64,000 nucleotides of DNA from Loripinus fragilis (Eukaryota; Mollusca; Bivalvia; Lucinida; Lucinidae). Each line of letters starts with the position of its first letter. Position 1 is the first letter of the stretch. The stretch is from positions 7,688,751-7,752,750 of the forward strand of contig OZ026514.1 in NCBI GenBank assembly GCA_964019695.1, written 5' to 3'. A program made the position numbers and the translations under genes. The notes beneath the pieces were generated by a model. It had not been told where the DNA came from and ran no database searches. It saw only the letters and a list, made by a program, of their open reading frames with translations. This document shows, one piece after another, positions 55,516-64,000 of the stretch.

Positions 55516-56439
55516 TTTAAAACCAGGCATGCAGACTGTCGTATGATATCCAAGTTATATCCAACCCTTATATAACGTTTTACAATCTTTTTGAATTGAT
55601 CACTAAAATAAGATTATCCAACAATTTGTTTGAATTTATAAACTAAATCACCATAAAATATAGGTTCTGATATGCCTTGTTGCAGAAGAGTTTTTAACCC
55701 AATGTTGTATTTAACAATTAACTCTGAGTGTCTGTGGTAGAATTTAGAAAAATGCTTTTCGAATTTTATGATATCTATAACCTTGTTTTAATAACTTAGC
55801 AGTTAAAAATAAGTTTCTGTTGTTGAAGTCCTCAACATTAGAACACACTCTAGCAAAACGAATAAGCTGAGAAATATATACACCATAGGAAGAGGAGCGA
55901 GGAACATCTCCATCAAGAAATGGGAAATTTACTATTTCAAAATTTAAATCATCCTGTTTATCATAAATTTTAGAAGAAACTATGCCATTTGGTATTGACG
56001 AGTTCAAGTCCAAAAACGGAGCTTCAGTATCAGAAGAATAAGCCTTATTTAACTGAAGTTCAGTAGGATATATCTGACCTAACGTTTGTTCAAAATAAGG
56101 ATCATCAATATTAAGTAAGTCATCTAAATATCTGGAGGTAGAGTTAAAAGCTTCAATAATATCAGTTTGATTATTGTCTGACAGAGACAAAGTCTCTCTC
56201 ATAACAAAACAAAAACAAATATGCAACAAGACGAACACAATTAGTACCCATTGGTATACCTACAATTTGTCTAGATATAATTTCGAGCCAAAACTTATAA
56301 GTATGTTGTCCAAAAGATAATAGAGAGCATCACACATTTTCTGACATGATCACAATTTATATCGTTTAGGATGTTCAGAAGTAAAAAAGGCATTTTTATC
56401 ATTACAAGCCAAACAAAGTGAGCCCTCTCTGTTAAATGT
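55516..56439 (-). pseudogene. Penelope-like RT remnant, minus strand
   Basis: The open frame at 56238-55744 includes SRYLDDLLNIDDPYFEQTLG (catalytic box), QIYPTELQLNKAYSSDTEAP, FPFLDGDVPRSSSYGVYISQ and KLLKQGYRYHKIRKAFF. Upstream on the same strand, LLDNILISFGSKLYLDK lies in another frame. The usual PMGTNCAP block is shifted, and its Ala/Pro region is replaced by VRLVAY-like residues. 5'-truncated near 56439 by the resumption of the long-TIR element. No endonuclease (GIY-YIG) domain is seen. Confidence 0.8.
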
Positions 56440-56969
56440 TTGTCTGAAAATGCCTCAATGACTCAGAATTAGGTCAAATGTCAACTGGGTGCAAAATAAC
56501 AAGATAATGGACAAAACACTCCTTTCTGTGTCCTCTCCTGCCTATAAATCATCCATTAAATTCACTGAAATCATTCAGAATAAACTGGAGATACTTGATG
56601 TATTTAAAACATAACCTGGACAAGAACTGAGCGTATGCCAGTGCAAGGTTAAAGGTCATTTGATTGCAAATTTCATTAATAAAAGTATGTTATATTAGGT
56701 GCAGTATTCTTTTGTCAGTATCATGCACACCCTGGCGACCCAAGAATACAAAATTATCATAAAAATGAATGAGAATGGTTTAGAAGCAATGTATAGTGAC
56801 ATTAAAAGTGTCACTACATGCCAGACCAGGTTTAAAGGTCACCTAAGTGCACAATGTGGGTAAAATGCATAGAAAATATCTTATTTTAAGCGATCAGCAT
56901 ACGTACCTAACATATCTATTAAACATCAGGATAAAGGATGGGGACGTATGAGCGCAGTAAACAGCTTAA

Positions 56970-57209
56970 CCCTTAATGCGCCAATCGCAACAAAAGTTGT
57001 CTGCTTTTCTCGTCTGCTGAAATGTTTAAGAAGCCTCTATGGCAAACAGTGTGGACCCATATCAGACTGCTCCTATAGGAGCAGTCTGTTCTGGGTCCAG
57101 GCTGTTTGCTTCTATACTTAATTTGTCAGTAATGTCAGGCAATTAATTGCAGCAGACGGCTTCAGCAGAGGACATTTTCAGATGCATTTTTTTCTTGGCG
57201 CTTTAAGGG
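56970..57209. mobile_element. 240-bp piggyBac-like MITE
   Basis: Ends cccttaatgcgccaatcgca and, reversed, cccttaaagcgccaagaaaa, with TTAA on both sides (56966-56969 and 57210-57213). The interior carries the perfect hairpin cagactgctcctataggagc and a GCAAACAGT palindrome. It is inserted in the left arm of the long-TIR element. Confidence 0.9.
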
Positions 57210-58049
57210 TTAACTAGCAGTTAACTAGAAATGTGTGAGTGTGACACATATGCCCCCACCCAGGGCCATTATATGAGAGAAAAGAGTCTTTGTACGGGAC
57301 ACATATGAGGGACAGTACATACGAGATGGGTTGTACAAGCAAGGGTAATTCTCCATTGAACATGGCGGGGACATGATAAACTCATGGAGTTCTTATTGGG
57401 CCAAGTTAAGAGAAAATCTGCTCTAAGCATAAAGAACAACAGAAGCTTCCAATCCGTTCTGTCTGACTAGCATTTTCGTTGTTGACTGATTATTAGGTAC
57501 CGTTCATCCTGTTGCCGAGCAGGCTGGATTGAGTCATACCTGGTCGTAAACAACGAAAATACATGTTCTCTTGGCAGGTCTCAATAAGGACAAGTAAGCA
57601 CTACAAGTAGATGCTATTTTGATGTCATTGAGTTTTCTACAACTGCATATTGGTCATTTCTTTTATATAGCATTGGAAATAGATCTACTCTTTTGTGTAG
57701 GTTGCTGAGCTATAATTCCAGGTTTGTCAATGTACTCAAACAGTGAATTATTTCTCAATTATTATTGCTATAGCAGATCTATTTTTAGTAAAATATGTAG
57801 GACTTGCACTGTCAATGACATCACATCCACTAGCTGGTGTGCATTTCTGAGATACTTCAGAACATTTTCATCTCACTGGCACACATTTTGTCTTGCATCC
57901 TCAACTAATTAGCTGCATACAAGGACAATTGTACTAAGCTACTTTTCGTCCATCGGTACCTCTTTGCATGATAGTTTGCCACTGTGATATGTAACTCCAT
58001 CCTAGTGTTCGCCACCTCATAATATGATGCCAAGTAGGACAATTCATAC

Positions 58050-58107
58050 GTTGGAAGTTTGTGACTGTGGTGTGATTGTGGTATTGCCTGATCATACTCA
58101 CTTACTT
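58050..58107 (+). repeat. PLE B-type terminal fragment
   Basis: gtgactgtggtgtgattgtg, then cctgatcatactcacttact: the last 55 bp of the element in forward orientation. Confidence 0.75.
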
Positions 58108-58189
58108 TTCTTTGCCACAAGTTTAGGAAAAGCTCTTAGTACTGGTTGAGTTTAGTCTGATTTGGCTGATGATATATTGTCTGTAATTT

Positions 58190-58935
58190 TGACAGTTAAA
58201 ACTCTCAAATTACCAGAGACTAAGAAATGGTTACTGCAGGAGGAATTGAAAATGCCCTAAAAGCTACATCGAATATACATGAAGCGTCCCATTTGTCATC
58301 TGATCATGAAGATCTGGACACTAGGATGGCATTACATGTGTGAGATGCAACAGCAGTGGGGTATAAAAGAAATGTTGGCAAATATCTTGACACAGACCAG
58401 GGTATCAGATGTGTTTATACGGTGACTGTATCACCTCAGGGCCTGCAGTATTGATAAGTTTGGATGCTCTCAGGAACAGCGAGAGTAATAAAGTGCATTC
58501 ATGTCCATGTTGTTGCTGAATAGCTACCCTATTTAGTATTGTCCATTATTTTAGGCTTTTGTGCGCTTACAGGATGTGATATAATGCTACCTTTATCTGG
58601 CAAAGGCAGGAGTACATGCTGATAAAAATTCATTAAGTGTGCCCATCTTCTTACTGGAGAAGGAAAGGGTGATAACGTTGATGATGCAAGGGCATTTTTT
58701 TATGTTGGTTGTATGGGATTGGAGAAAATGATGTCAGAGGTATTGATGATGCCAGGCATAGTCTTTTTGTGAAAGCAAAATGTGACCTAGATGTGTTGCC
58801 TCCAACCCATGGTGCATTAGTCAGTTACATATCACAAGGGCAAACTATCAAACTAAGACATGGCTTCAAGCAGACCATGTAATAATGGATCTGAAAAATA
58901 AACCAACTGAAACTATTGACTTGTAGCAAGAATAC
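58190..58935 (+). pseudogene. Transposon-encoded XPG/FEN1-like nuclease, decayed
   Basis: Plus-strand frames read SDHEDLDTRMALHV (58299-58340), then DATAVGYKRNVGKYLDTDQG, then after a frame change LWMLSGTARVIKCIHVHVVA, FCALTGCDIMLPLSGKGRS (58560-58610), CAHLLTGEGKGDNVDDARAF and VLPPTHGALVSYIS (58790-58835). In related invertebrate sequences, from memory, the blocks are HEEADTR, DTDVLVL, HALTGCDTTS..GKGK and LPPT..AL..HI.RA.YQ. The spacing of EADTR, DTD and GCD is like the EAEA, DSD and GCDY metal-binding motifs of FEN1/XPG 5' nucleases. Several stops and shifts. It is the only coding remnant in the centre of the long-TIR element, and I see no transposase catalytic triad. Confidence 0.6.
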
Positions 58936-59126
58936 ACACCAGCTTGTAGGTTTGATGTCATTGGTTTTCCAAAATTTACATATTCTGTTAAAATAGATCT
59001 GCTATAGCAATGATTGTTGTTAGATAGTTCGCTGTTTGAGTGCACTTACAAACAGTTTAGCAACTTACACAAATGGACGGATATACATGTATTTTGATTG
59101 TAATAAACAAGGAAGGACCAAAATGT

Positions 59127-59735
59127 CAGTAAGTATGACCAGGAAATACCACAATCACTCAGTGCAGCACTATAAGGAAGAGACACAGAACACTAATAGC
59201 CAAAAGTTAGCAGGAAGACAGTTAAAGTAAAGCAACCAGCTCTCTCTTCCTCAGCTTGAAAAACTTGACCATAAACTAAGTACAGCATAACAAGACATTG
59301 ACCAACACAAACAATAGGAGCAACAATAAACAATGAATCAACAATAACAGAAGCACTGCATTAGAATAAACAGCAGCAGAAAACAATTTGGTCTAAAGTA
59401 CACTAATATGGTGCCAAATCTTCACCATGGATTCTGCTGTTGTTAAAACACAAAAGTTGCTTAGCTCGCATGGAGGTTAACCTATGCAATGCATCATCAC
59501 ACGAATCAATCTAAGTAAATTAACACACCATGATGAAACAAAGATAAGAGCACGTAACACACAGATAGAACCTCAAGTTGAGCTATGGTGGGCCCAAAGA
59601 CAAGCATCAGGCACTAACAAACCGATGAAAGTTTTAGGATAGGTTCATCATTGAGTCTGCAGCCTGATCTACTTTTGTGTAATTAAAGCGGAAATCATAA
59701 CTATAAACTGTGAGTGGGTTTACAACCAGTCAAAA
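59127..59735 (-). repeat. PLE 3' region, subfamily B, in the right arm of the long-TIR element
   Basis: gtaagtatgaccaggaaata through gcaaagc-like caaccagctctctcttcctc and gtgtaattaaagcggaaatc. It interrupts the inverted arm: arm sequence stops at 59126 and resumes at 59736 (aaaatgcagctgtagaaaac). Confidence 0.85.
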
Positions 59736-60669
59736 TGCAGCTGTAGAAAACTAAAAAAAAGCAGCATCTCTTTGTAATGCTTACTTGATCTAAATTGAGC
59801 CCCATCAAGAGAAAATGTATGACTCAAACTGGCCTGGTGTGCTACAAGGCTTAGCTAGAGTCTGGAAGATTAGTACCCAATTAGCGAACAACAAAAGTGC
59901 TAGTCAGACAGCTCGGATATTAAAACTGATCTGCGTTTTGCTGTTCTTATATGATTTAATCTGATTGTCTCTTAGTGTGCCCTATAATAAGGCTTTTTGA
60001 CACCTATATTTCATTTAGTGAAAATATGTGCAGTGCTCATAATGCCCTACTATATACTCACTTATGTTGTTGTTTAATGGTTATGTTGGGTATGCTGATT
60101 ATATAAAGAAGCTGTTTTCAATGCATTTTTACACAAACTGTTCACTTTAGTGACCTTTAATCCTGACCTGGCCTGTAGTTACACTATCAATATTACTACG
60201 CATGACTTCTAAACCATTCACATGCAGTTTCTAATAATTTTGTATTGTTAGATTGGTACAACACCGATAAAAATTGCAACATTAACATTTCATACTTTTG
60301 TTTTGCGAAATTTGCACTTAAATGACCTTTAGCATTGCACAGACATATCCTCAGTTGTTGTCTAGGCAGTGTGATAAATGCAACAAGTATCTAAAGTACA
60401 TCCTAGATAGTGTCAGTGAATTTAATGGATGTATTAAGGTGGGAGATGACACAGAAAGGAGTGATTTGTCTATTATATTGTTATTTTGCACCAGTTGACC
60501 TTTGACCTAATTCTGAGTCCCAGGGACATTTCCAGACTTGGCATCCAACCCTATCGGTTTCACTTCTCATATATAAACATACCGTAATTAGCATGGATGC
60601 CAGCTTCTACTCAGTTTTGCCATCAAAAGTGGTAATAAGTCTGTTGTTTAAATGGACAGCCAACTAACA

Positions 60670-62660
60670 TTAAAAATCTTCCATTCTGGAACCACTATAT
60701 ATGCATAGAGCTTTGATATTTTGTATGTAGCATCACCTGATGGAGTTGGACCTTTACCAAGTTTGTTTAGATTAGGGCCTGGGGCCAAGAATGGCCCCAC
60801 CATGGGGTCACATTTTTACATTGTTTTATACAGGGAAACATAAAAAATTATTCTTGTCTGAAACCACATGGCCGGGAGCATTTATATTTGGTATGTAGCA
60901 TCACCTAGTAGGCCTCTACCGAGTTTTTTTCAAATTATGGCCTTGGGCCAAACAGGTTCCATCCCTGGGGTCCCTTGGTTCACATAGGCTTATATAGTGA
61001 AAATTATATAAAAAAAATCTTGTCTGAAACCACTAGGCCTAGAGCCTTGATATTTGGTATGTAGCATCACCAAGTGGACCTAGGTTCATATACTGAGGGA
61101 CTTCAAAAACGCACCATTTTACATTCTCTGTCTCTTCCACGTAATTAATTTGAGGATGTTTTCTTTATCATTTTTATCCTCTTGCAAAATGGACCATGAT
61201 TTGCCATTGTTTCGTTTTGTTCATGTTGTTTATTTTGACGTAATATCGACGTAAGGGTTTTGCAACAATTGTCGTCTGACAAATGTGAATTTGATTCAAT
61301 TTGAAAACGAACACTTTTAGGTGGTAGCCAGATGTCTTAACAAATGGAAAAACACAAAAGTTTTCAGAAATAATGCTTAATTACACTCCCACTCGCAGCG
61401 TTTCTTTGCTAACGTCAGTCTTAAATTTTCAAACATCAATAACAGACGGGTGACGTCTGTGCATGTCGCGATACTTTTGTCTTTTATGCAAATGATTGAG
61501 GAGTATCTGTTTGCAACAAAAAGATTTTGATTATTTCTGATCCTTAGGATATAAACGGCCAATTACGTCAAAAATCAATGTCGGCATGTAGACGTAATGA
61601 ACGTTGCCAGAGGCCTAAAACTTCATGATTTGATTTTGTCTTTCCTTTTGCTTTCAAGAACAAACATTGGTTCAAAAACTTTTTTTCGTTCATAATGGAG
61701 GGTATGGGGACTCTGTGACCTTTTGAATTTGAGTTATCTCAGAATTATCGCGACTTCACGGCATTCATAAGTCACAGCGTTTCAATTTTCTTCTGAATGC
61801 AAGCTAAATGACGGAACTTGTCAATTGTATTTTTCACATAATGAAAATATCCAATTTTTGAGATAAATCAGCATTTAAGCAGGTAGTGCGTTTTTAAAGT
61901 CCTTCAGTATATATAGGGAAAACATAAAAATATCTTATCTAAAACAACAAGGCCTACTGAGAGCCCTGATATTTGGTATGTAGCATTGCCTAGTGGTACC
62001 TTACCAAGTTTGTTAAGGCCCTGCCAACGAATGAGCATCACCTAGTGGACCTCTACCAAGTTTGTTCAAATTATGCCCCTGGGGCCAAAAATGGTCCTTA
62101 CCCAGGGGTCACATGTTTTACATAGGCTTGTATAGAGAAAAACATTGAAAAACCTTCTTGTCTGAAACCATAAGGCCTAGAGCCTTGATGTTTGATATGA
62201 AGCATCACTAAGTGGATTTCTACCAAGTTTGTTCAAATTATGCCCCTTGGGCCAATAATGGCCCAGTCCCAGGGATCACATGTCTTACATAGGCTTGTAT
62301 AGGGAAAATATGAAAAAAATATTTTTTGTCTGAAACCATAAAGCATTTGGTATGTAACATCACCTAGTGGACCTCTACCAAGTTTGTTCATATAATGCCC
62401 CTGGGGCAAAAAATTGTCCAGCCCCTTTGGGGTCACATGGTTTACATATATAAGGCTTATATAGGGAAAAACATGGAAAAATCTTCTTGTCTAAAACCAT
62501 AAGGCCTAGAGCCTTGTTATTTGGTATGTAGCATGACCTAGTGGACCTCTAGCAAGTTTTATTCAAATTATGTCTCTGGGGCCAAAATTGGCCCCACCCC
62601 AGGTGTCATCAGGGACATGGCCAGCTTTCAACAGATACCTATATGTAAGCTTTAAACAAA
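60670..62660 (+). repeat. Tandem array, period about 165 bp
   Basis: About eight units marked by gtatgtagcatcacctagtg-like phrases at 60725, 60892, 61057, 61978, 62033, 62198, 62349 and 62524, each with ctaccaagtttgttcaaatt and ggggccaaaaatggcccca. A MITE interrupts the array at 61091-61909. Confidence 0.9.
61091..61909. mobile_element. 819-bp mariner-like element
   Basis: Ends tactgagggacttcaaaaac and, reversed, tactgaaggactttaaaaac, with TA on both sides (61089-61090 and 61910-61911). No transposase frame; a 61-codon frame at 61377-61562 has no domain. Probably non-autonomous. Confidence 0.8.
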
Positions 62661-62689
62661 ACTCAGGTGAGCGCTTTAGGGCCTCTTGG

Positions 62690-63390
62690 CCCTCCTTTGT
62701 TTCCGCCTAATATCTTGAGATCAAATTGATAGAATTTTACCAAATTTTGTATATGCATTGATATTGACAAGATCTAAATTGGGATTGCTACACATCATTT
62801 TTTGCTCAATTGTAACAGAGCTATGGGCCTTGACTGATGTCAGAATTTCGTTCAGAATTTGGTTTCCACTCAATATCTTGAGTACTTATTGATAGAATTT
62901 TACCAAATTTTGTATATGCATTGATATTGACGTTGTCAAGGTTGGGATTGTTACACAATACACATCATTGTTCGCTCATTTTTAACAGAATTATGGCCGC
63001 TTGATGGACATCAGATTTTCGTTTCCACTCAATATCTTGAGAACTAATTGATAGAATTAGGACCAAATATTGTATGTGCATTTATATACACAAGATCTAG
63101 GTTGTGATTGTTACCTGTCTATTTTATGCTTATTTATAACAGAGTTACAGCCCTTGATTGAGGTCAGAATTTGGTTCACACTCAGTATCTTTAGAACAAA
63201 TGGAAGGAATTTCATCAAATTTTGTATACAATTTGATTTAGACAAAATCTAGATATTTTTACCTGTCATTTTTCTCTAATTTGTAGCATGAAGTTATGGC
63301 CCTTCATTGATATCAGAATTTCGTTTCCGCTTGAGAGCAAATGGATAGAATTTCACCAAATGTTATATATGCATAGGGTTATAGTCAGAT
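62690..63390 (+). repeat. Tandem array, period about 143-163 bp
   Basis: Five units marked by tgatagaattttaccaaatt near 62728, 62891, 63050, 63202 and 63345, each with caatatcttgag and tatatgcattgatatt-like phrases. Confidence 0.85.
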
Positions 63391-63750
63391 TCTCTGACAA
63401 TGCAAAGTCTCTTTTTTTATGGTGTGGCTCACGAAACAGTTTGTAAAACTTGTGAATCATGTATGATTGAACATTGTCACAAGAAATATTGTTTCCTGAA
63501 AATATGCTGCTTCCAGGCAAGATAAAAAGCAGATTGCTCGGCTACATAGGCCAGCTTGAACAATGAAACTTTGGATTTAACAAGATTATGTTTCACACTT
63601 TCTTGACTGAGTACAAATTTAGTGATCAGACTGCTGATCTGTGCCTTTTGTTGTTCACATGTGGTATAAGTTGTTTTCTCCTATGAAGTTGCTGATGTGT
63701 CTTTTTTTTCCATAAGATAGACAATTATATACCTGCCAGTGTTGTCTGTT

Positions 63751-64000
63751 GCTGACTTTTGCCAACAGTTTGGACTCAGATCAGAACAGACAAAATGTCC
63801 TCCCATATCAGAATCCAAACTGCCTGACCTACTGTTTTCCTGAAATAACTTGTTGAAAAGTTAATTTTTGAGGAAAAATAACTGCAGACGACAAAAAATT
63901 CTGCAAAATTACCGAGCATGCAAAGAGTTAATAACCCTAAAGCACCACCTATAATTTACAGCAGACGACAATTTCAAATTTTGCCGCTTTTTAAAAAATA
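63751..64000. mobile_element. Composite palindrome plus MITE, copy 3 (cut by the window end)
   Basis: gccaacagtttggactcaga with the palindrome, then actgcagacgacaaaaaatt, gcaaagagttaataacccta and aagcaccacct: same order as 49905-50286. The right end lies beyond the window. Confidence 0.65.

Larger units (their letters stand above)
54351..60665 (+). mobile_element. 6.3-kb long-TIR transposon with nested insertions (Academ-like?)
   Basis: The outer ends read agttggctgtccattt and, reversed, agttggctgtccattt. aacat lies at 54346-54350 and 60666-60670. The inverted arms are very long (over 1.2 kb net): for example agaagctggcattcatgcta (54819) against the reverse of 60595-60614; actcagaattaggtcaaatg (56461) against 60505-60525; and atagcagatctatttttagt (57770) against 58985-59005. 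Four insertions are nested: a 417-bp MITE at the very left end, a PLE with RT (54886-56439), a piggyBac-like MITE (56970-57209) and a PLE tail (59127-59735). The small unique centre (about 57800-58975) holds a decayed nuclease-like coding region and a tiny PLE end at 58050-58107. Academ is only a hypothesis. Confidence 0.75.

Noticed and set aside
61377..61562. 61-codon minus-strand frame in the mariner-like element as a transposase
   Set aside because: Too short, with no DDE/D motif.

Overview
This window reads as AT-rich animal nuclear DNA, most likely from a marine invertebrate such as a bivalve mollusc. That is an inference from three things: spliced genes with GT/AG introns, the mix of retroelements (Penelope-like, Jockey/CR1-like LINEs, tRNA-derived SINEs), and very many short inverted-repeat elements with target-site duplications. 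There are no bacterial operons, rRNA genes, true tRNA genes or CRISPR arrays. Most of the sequence is transposon-derived; nearly all long open frames are remnants of mobile elements or translated microsatellite.

Two host loci can be supported. On the minus strand a complete four-exon gene, 29776 down to 14965, encodes a 382-residue protein with an N-terminal RING-type zinc finger and a long acidic, Ser-rich tail; all three introns have GT/AG ends and matching phases. On the plus strand, 53066-54106 is a large open coding exon for a disordered, repeat-containing protein that I do not recognise, with a possible TATA box upstream.

Layout: 0.4-3.9 kb, Penelope-like retroelement (PLE) remnants; 4.3-10.9 kb, tandem arrays with MITEs; 11-14.6 kb, a decayed LINE, PLE tails and MITEs; 15-29.8 kb, the RING gene, whose introns hold a 2.9-kb LINE, a SINE, PLE tails, a 500-bp TTAA MITE and a 5-kb long-terminal-inverted-repeat (TIR) transposon; 30-33.5 kb, decayed LINE pieces with nested MITEs; 33.5-36.4 kb, little that I recognise; 36.5-43 kb, a PLE tail, microsatellites, a 1.7-kb inverted-repeat element with a 9-bp duplication and another LINE; 43-52.7 kb, MITEs, two SINEs with perfect duplications and tandem arrays; 53-54.1 kb, the second host exon; 54.35-60.67 kb, a second long-TIR transposon with nested insertions; 60.7-64 kb, tandem arrays and MITEs.

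The most interesting signal is the pair of long-TIR transposons (22122-27119 and 54351-60665). Each carries decayed coding sequence of one protein family whose acidic motifs (EADTR-like, TDxx, GCDT followed by GKGK, LPPT...H..RA.YQ) resemble an XPG/FEN1-type 5' nuclease. Academ transposons are reported to carry an XPG-like nuclease, so a divergent Academ lineage is my first hypothesis, but no transposase domain is visible here. A second theme is that many unrelated tandem arrays share a 145-165 bp monomer length.
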